Below, one piece after another: positions 56,061 to 64,000 of a DNA stretch of 64,000 nt (its first letter is position 1; every line of letters starts with the position of its first letter). The notes beneath the pieces were generated by a model. The model ran no database searches and was not told where the DNA came from. It saw nothing but the letters and a program-made list of their open reading frames with translations. The DNA comes from JADJWR01 sp963847675 (lineage in GTDB: Bacteria; Pseudomonadota; Gammaproteobacteria; Burkholderiales; Burkholderiaceae_F): contig CAWKAP010000005.1 of the NCBI GenBank assembly GCA_963847675.1, positions 186,001 to 250,000 on the forward strand, in the 5' to 3' direction. The translations under genes and the position numbers were made by a program.

Positions 56061-57511
56061 CTCGAATCGACCCGCGGCGGCTGGAAGAAGGGCGGCGCCG
56101 GCAGCTTGGCGAGGCAGGCTCCGTCGATGTCGTCGAAGTTGCCCTGGCGGATGAAACGCTGGACCAGTTCCGGCGCACAGCCCTGCATCGAGACGCCGTG
56201 GCCGAGCTTCGGCGCGACGAGGTGACGCGCGTTGGGCAGCGTTTTCGCGACGGCCGCGGCGTGTCGTGGCGGCGTGGCAGGGTCCACGCCACCGGAGAGC
56301 AGCAGCACCGGCGCGGCGGCAGCGGGCACCGCGTAGAAGCCGTCGGGCACCGGCCGCACCGGCACGTCGCGGCAGATTCGCCGGTACATGTCGAGCACGC
56401 TGGTGCCGAAGCGCGTCGCGGCGGCCGCCGCGACCGCGGCCGCGTCGACCCGCGGCATGTCCTCGGCGCAGATCACCGCGAAGTGCATGCCTTCGGCGAA
56501 GTTCTCGCTGGCGCTGCCGCCCACCGCCATCGACAGCGCCACCAGCGGTGCATAGTCGCCGCCCGCCGCCTTTGCCAGCGTGTACGGCAGCACGGCAGCC
56601 AGCGGCGGCGCATACAGCGGCGCGCGCAGCAGGTTGGCGAGCGTGGCGCGGTCGAGCCTGCCGGACTGAGGTTCTCCGGACAGCGGGTGCGGCACCCTGA
56701 TGTCGATGCCGGTGGCGGTCGCGCGCAGCAGTCGATCGATGCCGGCGCCGAGGTCGGGATGGCGCGCGCGGCACGCGGCGTCGGCCTCGCAGCCGGCAAT
56801 CAATGCGTCGAGCGCGCTCTCGCCGTCGACGGCGAAGCTCGCCGGCAACTGCATCGCTGCCGGCGCCATGCCGTCGAGCACGGCGCTGCGCACCCGGTCG
56901 GGGAACTGGCGCAGGTATTCGAGCGCGGCGCGCGTGCCGTAGGAAGCTCCCCACAGGTTGATGCTCGCGTAGCCGAGCGCGGCACGCACTGCCTCGACAT
57001 CCCGCATCGCGATCCAGGTGGCGTACTGCGCGAGATCGTTCCCGGCGCGAAGGCGCCCGATGCATTCGACGATCTGCCGCGTCTGCAGTTCGGCGTCGAG
57101 CGCTTCGGCGAGCGGCGCCGCGCGCTCCGGCGGCCGGCACGCCAGCGGGCCGGAGCGGCCGGTGCCACGCTGGTCGATGAAGACGAGGTCACGCCGTGCG
57201 TTCAGCGGCGCCAGCAGCGGCTGCAGCGCGCCGGCCACCGAAAGGGCGCTCTGGCCGGGGCCGCCGGCGAACACGAAGACCGGATCGGACAGCTTGTCGC
57301 GGGCGACGGCAGGCTGGACGGCGAAGTGGATGGCGACCTTGCGGCCCCCCAGGGCGTCGGGATTCTCGGTCACCTCGATCTGGCCGCAGCGGATCTCGCG
57401 CGCGATGCCCTTGATCTGACACGGCTCGAGCGGCCGCGCAGCTGCCGGATCCGCGATACCGGCGAGCGGCAGCGCGAGAACGCAGGCGAGCAGAAGCAGG
57501 CGAAAGTCCAT
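56057..57511 (-). CDS. Secreted alpha/beta hydrolase (TAP-like / proline iminopeptidase type)
   Basis: A 484-residue protein with a signal peptide (MDFRLLLLACVLALPLAGIA). DPVFVFAGGPGQSALSVAGA and RRDLVFIDQRGTGRSGPLAC form the oxyanion region. The catalytic Ser is in INLWGASYGTRAALEYLRQF, the acid in PVLLLSGGVDPATPPRHAAA and the His in RHLVAPKLGHGVSMQG. The C-terminal TAP-like domain is typical of tripeptidyl or prolyl aminopeptidases of the S33 family. The ATG at 57511 is used because the upstream in-frame codons lack homology. It is first in the operon with the NatAB-like exporter; export or processing of a small peptide is a possibility. Confidence 0.87.
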   Translation of the reverse strand: MDFRLLLLACVLALPLAGIADPAAARPLEPCQIKGIAREIRCGQIEVTENPDALGGRKVAIHFAVQPAVARDKLSDPVFVFAGGPGQSALSVAGALQPLLAPLNARRDLVFIDQRGTGRSGPLACRPPERAAPLAEALDAELQTRQIVECIGRLRAGNDLAQYATWIAMRDVEAVRAALGYASINLWGASYGTRAALEYLRQFPDRVRSAVLDGMAPAAMQLPASFAVDGESALDALIAGCEADAACRARHPDLGAGIDRLLRATATGIDIRVPHPLSGEPQSGRLDRATLANLLRAPLYAPPLAAVLPYTLAKAAGGDYAPLVALSMAVGGSASENFAEGMHFAVICAEDMPRVDAAAVAAAAATRFGTSVLDMYRRICRDVPVRPVPDGFYAVPAAAAPVLLLSGGVDPATPPRHAAAVAKTLPNARHLVAPKLGHGVSMQGCAPELVQRFIRQGNFDDIDGACLAKLPAPPFFQPPRVDSR

Positions 57512-57648
57512 CGGGCGCGAGGTCCAGGCCGCTACGCTAGGCGGCCGCTGCCGTCTCCGTGCGCGTGCCGCGACGAATGGCGGCCGCGCTGGCACCGGCC
57601 GTCGCCGGGCAGGCGGACTGTAGCCGAAGGCGGCTGGGATGCTTTCCC

Positions 57649-57660
57649 TAGAATCGACGG
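57649..57660 (+). promoter_or_regulatory. Candidate leaderless promoter (-10) of the EamA gene
   Basis: TAGAAT (57649-57654) is followed by CGACGG and GTG at 57661, a 6-nt spacing. The sequence CTAGAATCGA is shared exactly with the dnaE start region. No Shine-Dalgarno or convincing -35 was found. Confidence 0.45.
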
Positions 57661-58569
57661 GTGAACTCCACCGCGCGCCAGGCGTTCTTCAGCGGTCTCG
57701 CGCTTGCGGTGGCAGGCAGCGTGATGTTCTCGGCCAAGGCGATCGTGGTCAAGCTGGCCTATCGCCACGGCGTCGATGCCGAGACGCTGCTGGCGCTGCG
57801 CATGCTGATTTCCGTGCCGTTCTTCGCCGCGGCACTGTGGTGGACGTCGCGCGGCGCGGCGGTGCTCACGGCCCGCGATCACGCCTTGCTGCTGGTCATC
57901 GGCCTGCTCGGCTACTACCTGGCCAGCTACTTCGACTTTCTCGGCCTGCAGTACATCACCGCGGCGCTCGAGCGGCTGATCCTGTACCTGAACCCGACGC
58001 TGGTGCTGCTGCTCTCGGTACTGGTGCTGCGCCGGCCGGTGACGCGCTTCGACCTGATCGCGCTGCTGCTGTCGTACGGCGGCATCCTGCTCGTGTTCTG
58101 GCACGACGTGCGGCTCGAGGCCGACGGCGTGGCGCTCGGCGCGCTGTTCGTCTTCGGCGCCGCTTTCTGCTACGCCGTGTACCTCGTCCTGTCCGGCGAA
58201 CTGGTGCGCAAGGTCGGCGCGATCCGCCTGACCGCCTATGCGATGTGCGTGGCCACCGTGGGCGTCTGCGCGCAGTTCGCGCTGACCCGGCCGCTGGCGA
58301 GCCTGGCGCAGCCGGAACCGGTGCTGTGGCTGTCGCTCGTCAACGCCGTCTTCTGCACCGTGCTGCCGGTGTTCGCCACCATGATGGCGGTGGCGCGCAT
58401 CGGCGCGGGTTCGGTGGCGCTGGCGGGCATGGCCGGCCCGGTCTCGACGATCGCGCTAGGCTACGCGTTCCTCGGCGAGCCGGTGTCCGGCAGCCAGCTG
58501 GCGGGCACGGCCCTCGTGCTGGCCGGTGTGTTCGTTCTGTCCCGCAAGGCGGGTGCTGTCAACAAGTAA
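57661..58569 (+). CDS. EamA/DMT-family transporter
   Basis: A 302-residue protein with ten predicted helices in two EamA repeats. Repeat 1 begins GLALAVAGSVMFSAKAIVVK and includes LQYITAALERLILYLNPTLV; repeat 2 begins GALFVFGAAFCYAVYLVLSG and ends YAFLGEPVSGSQLAGTALVL with AGVFVLS. These are drug/metabolite exporters, with known substrates ranging over amino acids and nucleotides; nothing here narrows it. The start is a GTG directly after a -10 like hexamer. The quinone oxidoreductase gene follows 21 nt after the stop. Confidence 0.87.
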   Translation: MNSTARQAFFSGLALAVAGSVMFSAKAIVVKLAYRHGVDAETLLALRMLISVPFFAAALWWTSRGAAVLTARDHALLLVIGLLGYYLASYFDFLGLQYITAALERLILYLNPTLVLLLSVLVLRRPVTRFDLIALLLSYGGILLVFWHDVRLEADGVALGALFVFGAAFCYAVYLVLSGELVRKVGAIRLTAYAMCVATVGVCAQFALTRPLASLAQPEPVLWLSLVNAVFCTVLPVFATMMAVARIGAGSVALAGMAGPVSTIALGYAFLGEPVSGSQLAGTALVLAGVFVLSRKAGAVNK

Positions 58570-58590
58570 GGAATCTAAGGAGAGTCGAAC

Positions 58591-59568
58591 ATGAAAGCCA
58601 AAGCCATCGTTGTCACCGCGCACGGCGGGCCGGAAGTGCTGCAACTGGTCGATGTCGATGTCGCCGACCCGGGTCCGGACGAGGTGCGCATCCGCAATCA
58701 CGCGATCGGTCTGAACTTCATCGACATCTATTACCGGACCGGCCTGTACCCGGCCGCCGCGCCGCACGGGCTTGGCTTCGAGGGCGCCGGTGTCGTCGAC
58801 GCGGTGGGCAGCAACGTCAAGTTCCTCAGGGAGGGCGACCGCGTCGCCTATGGACAGGGGCCGCTGGGCGCCTACGCCGAGGCGCGCGTGATGCCGCCGG
58901 CGATGGTGGTCAAGCTGCCCAAGGCGATCGGCTTCGACGACGCGGCGGCCGCCATGCTCAAGGGGCTGACGGTGCAGTACCTGTTCCGCCAGACGTACCG
59001 GCTGCAGGGCAACGAGACGATCCTGTTTCACGCCGCCGCCGGTGGCGTCGGCCTGATTGCCTGCCAGTGGGCAAGGGCGCTGGGCGTGAGGCTGATCGGC
59101 ACGGTGAGTTCGCCGGAGAAGGCGGCGCTGGCGAAGAAGCACGGCGCCTGGGCGACGATCGACTACTCGAAAGAGAACTTCGTCGAACGCGTCAAGGAAC
59201 TGACCGGCGGCGCGAAGGTGCCGGTGGTCTACGACGGCGTCGGCAAGGACACCTGGGAAGGTTCGCTCGACTGCCTGCAGCCGCGCGGACTGATGGTCAG
59301 CTTCGGCAACGCCTCGGGCGCGGTCACCGGAGTCAACCTGGGGATCCTCGCGGCCAAGGGATCGCTGTTCGTGACCCGGCCGACGCTGGCCACGCACGTG
59401 ACGCCGCGCGCAAAGCTGGAAGCTAGCGCCGAGGAAATGTTCGACCTGATGGCGAGCGGCAAGATCAAGGTCGAGATCGACCAGCGCTACAAGCTCGCCG
59501 ACGCGGCGCAGGCGCACATCGACCTCGCCGGCCGCAAGACCACCGGTTCGTCGGTCCTGGTTCCGTAG
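58591..59568 (+). CDS. qor: NADPH:quinone oxidoreductase (zeta-crystallin type)
   Basis: A 325-residue zinc-independent MDR-family enzyme with AAGGAGA before its ATG. It opens MKAKAIVVTAHGGPEVLQLV. NHAIGLNFIDIYYRTGLYP is the quinone-reductase variant of the alcohol dehydrogenase fold without zinc cysteines. The Rossmann motif is FHAAAGGVGLIACQWARALG, preceded by AAAAMLKGLTVQYLF. The expected reaction is one- or two-electron reduction of quinones with NADPH. The length is the same as E. coli Qor (327). Confidence 0.92.
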   Translation: MKAKAIVVTAHGGPEVLQLVDVDVADPGPDEVRIRNHAIGLNFIDIYYRTGLYPAAAPHGLGFEGAGVVDAVGSNVKFLREGDRVAYGQGPLGAYAEARVMPPAMVVKLPKAIGFDDAAAAMLKGLTVQYLFRQTYRLQGNETILFHAAAGGVGLIACQWARALGVRLIGTVSSPEKAALAKKHGAWATIDYSKENFVERVKELTGGAKVPVVYDGVGKDTWEGSLDCLQPRGLMVSFGNASGAVTGVNLGILAAKGSLFVTRPTLATHVTPRAKLEASAEEMFDLMASGKIKVEIDQRYKLADAAQAHIDLAGRKTTGSSVLVP

Positions 59569-59686
59569 CCGTCCGTGTGCGCGCAACTGTCGAGCTCGGC
59601 CGGCTGGCCCGGTCGCGCCGGTTGCGTCGCCATGCCTTTCGCGCCGGCGGGCTTCCGCTGAGCGCCGCCGAACCGCGCCGGGCATC

Positions 59687-60856
59687 GTGGTTGCAGAGCC
59701 GCGCCGGCTGATCGCGCTGCTGTCGGCCGGCGCTTTCGGCAGCGCGGCGTCGATGCGCGTTGCCGACGCGCAGTTGCCGGCGCTCGCGACCGTCTTCGGC
59801 GTGACGCTGGGCGGCGCGGCGCAGGTGATCACCGTGTTTTCGGTGGCCTACGGCGTGATGCAGCTCGTCTTCGGGCCGCTCGCCGACCGCTTCGGCAAGT
59901 GGCGTGTCGTGTCGCTCGCCGTCCTCGCCTCGAGCGTGACCGCCGCGGCCTGCGCGCTGGCGCCGGACTATCCGGCGCTGTTGTGGGCGAGGTTCTTCGC
60001 GGGAGCGACCTGCGCCGCCGTGATTCCGATGGCGATGGCGTGGATCGGCGATGCGGTTCCGTATGAGCGCCGGCAGGCGCTGCTGGCGCGCTTCCTGACC
60101 GGGCAGATCCTCGGGCTCGCCGCCGGGCAGTGGCTCGGCGGGCTGGCGGCCGACTACGCGCTGTGGCGCGCGCCGTTCGCCTTTCTCGCGCTGTGCTTCC
60201 TCGGCGCCGGCGTGCTGCTGTGGCGTTCGCGCGCGGCGGCGATCGAGGCCGCGCCGCCGCAGCCGCGCAGCGGTCATCCGGTGCGCGAGGCCGCCGAGGT
60301 GCTGCGCGTGCGCTGGTCGAGGATCGTGCTCACCACCGTCTTTCTCGAGGGCGTCGTGCTCTTCGGGCCGCTGGCATTCATGGCAACCCACCTGCATCTT
60401 GTGTTCGGGATGTCGCTGGCACGGGCCGGCGCGATCGTGACGCTCTTCGCTGCCGGCGGCCTGCTGTTCGTGATGAGTTCGGCGGCGCTCGTCCGCCGCT
60501 TCGGCGAAACCGGCCTGGCCCGCGGCGGCGGCGCGCTGATGGCCGTCGCGCTCGCCGTCATCGCGCTGTCGCCGGTGTGGTGGACGGCGCCGTTCGCGTG
60601 TGTGGCGCTGGGGGCCGGCTTCTACATGCTGCACACGACGCTGCAGACCAACGCGACGCAGATGGCGCCGCAGGCGCGCGGCGCCGCGGTGTCGCTGTTC
60701 GCGGCCGGGCTGTTCCTCGGTCAGACCGCCGGCGTGTTCGTTGCGTCCGTTCTCGTCGGGAGCACGGGGACCTGGCCGGTGCTGGCCGGCGGCGGAATAT
60801 GCCTGCTGGTGATCGGGACCCTGTTCGCGAGCCTGCTCCGCACGCGCCACGCCTGA
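59687..60856 (+). CDS. MFS transporter
   Basis: A 389-residue, 12-helix major facilitator with a GTG start. The loop 2-3 motif is FGPLADRFGKWRVVSLAVLA. AFFAGATCAAVIPMAM-like helix 4 (ARFFAGATCAAVIPMAMAWI) and GQILGLAAGQWLGGLAADYA follow, as in drug:proton antiporters. The second half is FVMSSAALVRRFGETGLARG and LQTNATQMAPQARGAAVSLF. The substrate is not predictable. It lies 118 nt after qor with no clear promoter or terminator between, so co-transcription is possible. Confidence 0.87.
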   Translation: MVAEPRRLIALLSAGAFGSAASMRVADAQLPALATVFGVTLGGAAQVITVFSVAYGVMQLVFGPLADRFGKWRVVSLAVLASSVTAAACALAPDYPALLWARFFAGATCAAVIPMAMAWIGDAVPYERRQALLARFLTGQILGLAAGQWLGGLAADYALWRAPFAFLALCFLGAGVLLWRSRAAAIEAAPPQPRSGHPVREAAEVLRVRWSRIVLTTVFLEGVVLFGPLAFMATHLHLVFGMSLARAGAIVTLFAAGGLLFVMSSAALVRRFGETGLARGGGALMAVALAVIALSPVWWTAPFACVALGAGFYMLHTTLQTNATQMAPQARGAAVSLFAAGLFLGQTAGVFVASVLVGSTGTWPVLAGGGICLLVIGTLFASLLRTRHA

Positions 60857-61184
60857 TTCCGGTGGGTCAGGGATGCGCGCAGTGGCGCATGCAGTGACAT
60901 GCACTGCCTGCCGTAGGGTGGCGAACGTTGCGGACGTTGCATGACCGCTCTATCTGCTACAGGCCGGTCACAACGCTGCGCGCTCGTTCGTTCAGAGGTG
61001 ACGGCAGAGAACAGCTGACGTCCGAGCACAGAGGCCTATAGCTGACAGCCGCCGCTCGGTTCGCTTCGCGCTTGTACGTATCCGGTCGGTGGCAGGTGGA
61101 CAAGGCCGTCAACTGTCGTACGTCAATGACGGCACTAACGGGAGGCATCTAATTGATTACACGTCGCCCGTCAGGGAGGCGTCC
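60857..61184. other. Intergenic stretch without a recognisable gene
   Basis: About 330 nt with no supported coding frame on either strand. A weak 6-bp hairpin (GCAGTG-ACATG-CACTGC) lies about 35 nt after the MFS stop, with no T tract. The DNA looks less GC-rich than the flanking genes. No repeat, tRNA or promoter could be supported. The 5' end of the next gene may reach into it. Confidence 0.4.
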
Positions 61185-61853
61185 ATGGGAAGCAAGGGCG
61201 TCGCTTCACGATTTTCCAAGCAATGTGGCGTGTCCTCCGCGACAACACGCCTTGTCTCCCGCGGCGGAATGCGCGGTCCGGCGCAAGGAGTTGCTGGGGG
61301 CAGTCGAGTTGCCCTGACCCATAGCGGCACCCGTCCACGACGTCGAGCGGCAAGCGGTTCTTCCGGTACCGGGGAGACCGCCTTGCTTGTAACGACGGGC
61401 TGCATTGCGTTGACGATGGGTTTGATCGTCTACGTCACGGACCGTAATGCCTCGCATGCCGCCCTGATTCCCGAGGTCGCGGCACTTGCCGGTAGCAACG
61501 TCTTTGGCGCGCTCGGCCAGTGGCTGCCGGCAGCTGTTCATCCGTTCGCGTTCAGTCTCCTTACGGCCGCGGCCCTGCCGTCGCGGCTGGCATGGCGGTA
61601 TGGCGCCTGCGCAGCGTGGTGCGTGGTGAACATCGCGTTCGAGGTGGGCCAGCACCCGTTGATCAGCGGGTACCTCGTCAGTGCGCCGCAGACCACGAGC
61701 GGCCAATTTGTGCCGGGCCGGGCACTCACCAGCTATTTCCTGCATGGAACTTTCGATGCCGCCGACATTGTCGCCGGAGCATGCGGCGCTCTTTTGGCGG
61801 CCGCTTTCTTGGGTCTCACACAACATATACGGGAGACGGACCATGCGGCATGA
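61185..61853 (+). CDS. Hypothetical membrane protein
   Basis: 222 residues from the ATG at 61185 (MGSKGVASRFSKQ); the frame is open to 61089. The first ~60 residues are polar and Arg/Ser/Gly-rich. About four hydrophobic segments follow: TALLVTTGCIALTMGLIVYV, GALGQWLPAAVHPFAFSLLT, YGACAAWCVVNIAFEVGQHP and ADIVAGACGALLAAAFLGLT. The WCVVNIAFEVGQHP ... GTFDAADIVAGACGALLAA arrangement is reminiscent of VanZ-like proteins (E..Q then D..D..AN..G), but the match is loose and I do not assign function. It overlaps the next gene by 11 nt, so the two are probably co-expressed. The start is uncertain. Confidence 0.55.
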   Translation: MGSKGVASRFSKQCGVSSATTRLVSRGGMRGPAQGVAGGSRVALTHSGTRPRRRAASGSSGTGETALLVTTGCIALTMGLIVYVTDRNASHAALIPEVAALAGSNVFGALGQWLPAAVHPFAFSLLTAAALPSRLAWRYGACAAWCVVNIAFEVGQHPLISGYLVSAPQTTSGQFVPGRALTSYFLHGTFDAADIVAGACGALLAAAFLGLTQHIRETDHAA

Positions 61854-62877
61854 ACTGCGATGTCATTCGCCTTGGTTGCGCGCACTCGCGCTGACTGTCA
61901 TCTCCGCGCTTGGAATCGTTGCGATCGTCGGCAGTGGTGGAGGCAGCATTGGAGGAATTCCCCCTTACACAGGACCGGGCGCCGGCTCCCAGCCGACGCC
62001 GAGGGTGACGGTCGTTGTCGAACCTGCATACGTCACCGCATTGGTCGGCACGCTGGTGACCTTCACAGCCGAGGTGCCCAACGCCGACAGCAGCATCACT
62101 TATCAGTGGGCCCGATCCTTCGACGGCGGAAAGTCGTTCGTCGACATCGCCGGCGCGACCGGCAGGACGTACTCGCTCAACGGCGTCACCCTTGGGGACG
62201 ATGCGGCCGTGTTCCGAGTCAGAGTCAAGGCGAGCAGCAGCCTCTACGGCTCGCCGACCGCATTGGGTCACCTCGCGGTTTCAGCGTGGCAAGGCGTCGT
62301 GTTCGAGGATGGCGACTTCGCGCTCGACAACTGGATCGCTTCGACGGAGACGAAGGAAGGTGCTCCGTCAATCGTGCATAGCGAGGAGCGCATCGGCTCG
62401 GGTGGCAGCCCAGGCGCCTTCCGGCAAATGATGGTCCAAATGGCATCTGGAAGTGGAGGAGGCCGGGTCTTCCATACCTGGCAGTCGGCGACTTACGACC
62501 CGGCCTTGGAAGGGCCGCTCTATGTCATCGACTTCGAGGAGGACTGCATGGTGATGCAGGGGGCGCTTACGACTTCCCGTCTGATGATTGAGCAAGCCGG
62601 ACGCAAGTACGTCGCTTCCAGTCGTCGGCTCGGAGAGATGTCGGGCGTCGACTCTTGCGCCTCGACGAGTTGGCGCCAGATGAAGCGATCTAGCTTTGCC
62701 AGCCGAGACTTCACCTTGGCCGATGGACCGGGGTGCGACGTGGACCAGTCGTGCCCCGACTTCTCTGCAACTGGCCAGCCCATACGCTTTGGTTATCAGC
62801 GTGCGCCGTCAGGCGCGCCAGGCGCCTTCATCACGCACGGGATCGACAACTGGAGGGTGACGGTCTGGAAACGGTGA
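61843..62877 (+). CDS. Hypothetical exported protein with Ig-like region
   Basis: A 344-residue protein with a GGGAGACGG sequence before its ATG at 61843. The N-terminus MRHELRCHSPWLRALALTVI with SALGIVAIVGSGGG is a signal-like hydrophobic helix. It ends in VGSGGG where a lipobox cysteine would be expected in a GCGGG form, so lipidation is not predicted. Residues ~55-130 look Ig-like (VVEPAYVTALVGTLVTFTAE, SITYQWARSFDGGKSFVDIA, GATGRTYSLNGV). The remainder (~130-344) matches nothing I know and holds several cysteines. It overlaps the membrane protein gene upstream. The role is unknown; a surface or periplasmic location is inferred. Confidence 0.65.
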   Translation: MRHELRCHSPWLRALALTVISALGIVAIVGSGGGSIGGIPPYTGPGAGSQPTPRVTVVVEPAYVTALVGTLVTFTAEVPNADSSITYQWARSFDGGKSFVDIAGATGRTYSLNGVTLGDDAAVFRVRVKASSSLYGSPTALGHLAVSAWQGVVFEDGDFALDNWIASTETKEGAPSIVHSEERIGSGGSPGAFRQMMVQMASGSGGGRVFHTWQSATYDPALEGPLYVIDFEEDCMVMQGALTTSRLMIEQAGRKYVASSRRLGEMSGVDSCASTSWRQMKRSSFASRDFTLADGPGCDVDQSCPDFSATGQPIRFGYQRAPSGAPGAFITHGIDNWRVTVWKR

Positions 62878-63095
62878 AGTGGTTTCCGGTTGCACCGTTG
62901 TCGCAGAGGGTTCGTGTCCCCTGACGTGGTGTAAGTCCACAGTGCGCGCCAAGGCGCGAAGGGCGATCGAGGGCCTGCCTCTGCCCACTGCGCAGCATAT
63001 CGACTCATCGATGCGGGGCAGCGATCGGGAGACTGCGGGGCATCCTCCATCGGTCGACCAGGAAGCCGCCGCGCGCCGGCCTGCGTTGCGGCGGA

Positions 63096-63443
63096 TCAGT
63101 TCATGTAGGTCCTGGCTTCCTCGCCGGGGTTGGGCAGTCCGGCAATGCGCCACAGGCTCCTGCAGTTGGCGAACAGGTCGTGCGCCCGGTGTGGATCGAG
63201 GCCGGCGGCCCGGCACACCAGCCGCATCACGGGCAAGGCGCCGATCGAGAAGTACCGCTCGCGCACGAACCGGATCACTTCCCAATGCTTGGCGGTGAGT
63301 TCGGCGAGGCCGGCTTGGCGTGCCAGTTCGTCGGCAAGGCGCGGTGTCCACGTATCGGAATCGACCAGAAAACCGTCGTCATCGAACGAAGTCGACGTAA
63401 CCTGGCCATTCGCGACCTGTGCATGGCTGACTTGGGGGATCAC
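63096..63443 (-). CDS. DsrC/TusE-family protein lacking both functional cysteines
   Basis: 115 residues from a GTG at 63443, chosen because GAGGAG lies 8 nt upstream (63452-63457). The fold signature is present: FDDDGFLVDSDTWTPRLADE, AELTAKHWEVIRFVRERYFS, and IGALPVMRLVCRAAGL. The C-terminal arm reads LWRIAGLPNPGEEARTYMN. In DsrC this arm is CxIAGLPKPxGCV; here Trp98 replaces the first Cys and the GCV ending is gone. DsrC and TusE carry sulfur on these cysteines, so this member cannot do so. It may be of the RspA-like regulatory group, which I recall only in outline. Cys77 and Cys94 are outside the usual positions. The gene stands alone. Confidence 0.8.
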   Translation of the reverse strand: MIPQVSHAQVANGQVTSTSFDDDGFLVDSDTWTPRLADELARQAGLAELTAKHWEVIRFVRERYFSIGALPVMRLVCRAAGLDPHRAHDLFANCRSLWRIAGLPNPGEEARTYMN

Positions 63444-63574
63444 GGCAGCAACTCCTCGAACTCGCGCGACAGAACTGCACGCTACGTGCCGAACCGAGGA
63501 AAGGGAAATAGACAATCCGCATACCCTGACGACCGGGGGTTATGCGCGCGGGCATCGACGTCCGGCTTCGGCGG

Positions 63575-63597
63575 GCAGTCACCGCGACGGTGACTGC
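63575..63597 (-). other. Perfect 9-bp hairpin after the edge gene
   Basis: GCAGTCACC (63575-63583) pairs with GGTGACTGC (63589-63597) around GCGAC. It begins 8 nt after the stop of the gene ending at 63606. No T tract follows on the minus strand, so termination is plausible but not typical. It also lies ~130 nt upstream of the DsrC-like gene. Confidence 0.45.
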
Positions 63598-63605
63598 GGC
63601 GCGGG

Positions 63606-64000
63606 TCAGGGCGTCCTGAACCGGAAATAGTTCGGCGCCGGTATGAAGTCCAGGCACCCGCATGGCGTCATCGCGTAGACGGGACACGGCACCGGTTTCG
63701 GCGCGTCGTTTTCCATGCGCGAGTAGAACAGCGCCGCCCGGAGCGGAGGCGGGAGAAAGAAGGGCGGTTGGTCCGCCGCACTCCATCGCGTGGCGCGTTC
63801 TCGGCCATCGACGACGTAGCGCATCCGCACGCTCCAGAAGTAGGTCGAGCCGGGCTCCAGCGCGGTCTCGACGCGATGCTGCGGCTGACTCAGTCTTTGC
63901 CGCTCGTAGACGAGCGCGTCCGGTGCGCCGTCCACCACGCTCCAGATCCTGAGGTCGTAGGTAAGGTCGCTTCCCTTGGCACCGGGCGGGGGTGCTTCGC
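63606..64000 (-). CDS. Hypothetical protein, C-terminal part, cut by window edge
   Basis: The frame is open from the right edge to a TGA at 63606, giving ~130 residues. It includes GSDLTYDLRIWSVVDGAPDA, LEPGSTYFWSVRMRYVVDGR and RATRWSAADQPPF, a pattern like a fibronectin type III-like domain (PGSTYFWSVRMRY). The C-terminus is PVPCPVYAMTPCGCLDFIPA followed by PNYFRFRTP. Three cysteines in CPVYAMTPCGC suggest an exported protein. The start and any signal peptide are outside the window. No function is proposed. Confidence 0.55.
   Translation of the reverse strand, partial: EAPPPGAKGSDLTYDLRIWSVVDGAPDALVYERQRLSQPQHRVETALEPGSTYFWSVRMRYVVDGRERATRWSAADQPPFFLPPPLRAALFYSRMENDAPKPVPCPVYAMTPCGCLDFIPAPNYFRFRTP

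Noticed and set aside
62907..62922. AGGGTTCGTGTCCCCT, resembling a tRNA T-arm
   Set aside because: The loop is not the TTCRA form and no acceptor, D-arm or anticodon arm can be built around it.

Overview
The window reads as high-GC betaproteobacterial chromosome, most likely Burkholderiales. The reasons are the run yebC-purD-(S9 peptidase)-hemF-nadD-rsfS-rlmH-maf-rng, the NarK-type transporters with narGHJI-ppiC, a TssQ-like lipoprotein, and many 4-nt ATGA/GTGA gene overlaps. No rRNA, tRNA, CRISPR array, phage or insertion sequence was seen. Taxonomy is inferred from gene content only.

Layout. 0-4.9 kb: glycogen/maltodextrin breakdown on the minus strand (glgP, glgX, start of malQ). 5.0-8.5 kb: dnaE on the plus strand. 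8.5-16.8 kb: lipopolysaccharide core assembly, with four minus-strand glycosyltransferase genes (two GT2, two heptosyltransferase-type GT9) diverging from msbA, an AhpD-like enzyme, a GT25 transferase and an O-antigen-ligase-like protein. 16.8-21.1 kb: a chaperone-usher fimbrial operon (two pilins, chaperone, usher). All four genes are interrupted by single-base indels, ten in total by my reading. 21.2-30.2 kb: the housekeeping run listed above, with an S9 peptidase gene between purD and hemF. 30.3-35 kb: a YjgR/HerA-like ATPase, a small membrane protein, a hemerythrin gene behind a perfect FNR-type box, a SirB2-like protein and a nitronate monooxygenase.

35-50.7 kb: a complete respiratory nitrate reduction locus. 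The minus-strand order is narK2, narG, narH, narJ, narI, ppiC, a Dnr-like Crp/Fnr regulator and a fused narK1-narK2 transporter. The sensor-regulator pair narX-narL is divergent, and an FNR-type box lies in the shared intergenic region. narH carries one frameshift. Two different short tandem repeats occupy the gaps on either side of narG.

50.7-64 kb: an AAA ATPase behind a strong sigma-54 promoter candidate, a TssQ-like lipoprotein, a serine/threonine kinase with a PEGA-like C-terminus, a NatAB-type ABC exporter with an exported alpha/beta hydrolase, an EamA transporter, a quinone oxidoreductase, an MFS transporter, two poorly characterised envelope proteins, a DsrC-family protein lacking both functional cysteines, and a fragment at the edge.

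How it works together: nitrate outside the cell would be sensed by NarX-NarL, and low oxygen or nitric oxide by the Dnr-like factor. Both would act on the narK2 promoter, and the same factor probably drives the hemerythrin gene. NarK proteins import nitrate and export nitrite, and NarGHI reduces nitrate with quinol, provided the narH frameshift is not real. Three genes (dnaE, the kinase, the EamA gene) have a -10 hexamer 6-7 nt before the start codon and no Shine-Dalgarno sequence, which suggests leaderless transcripts.
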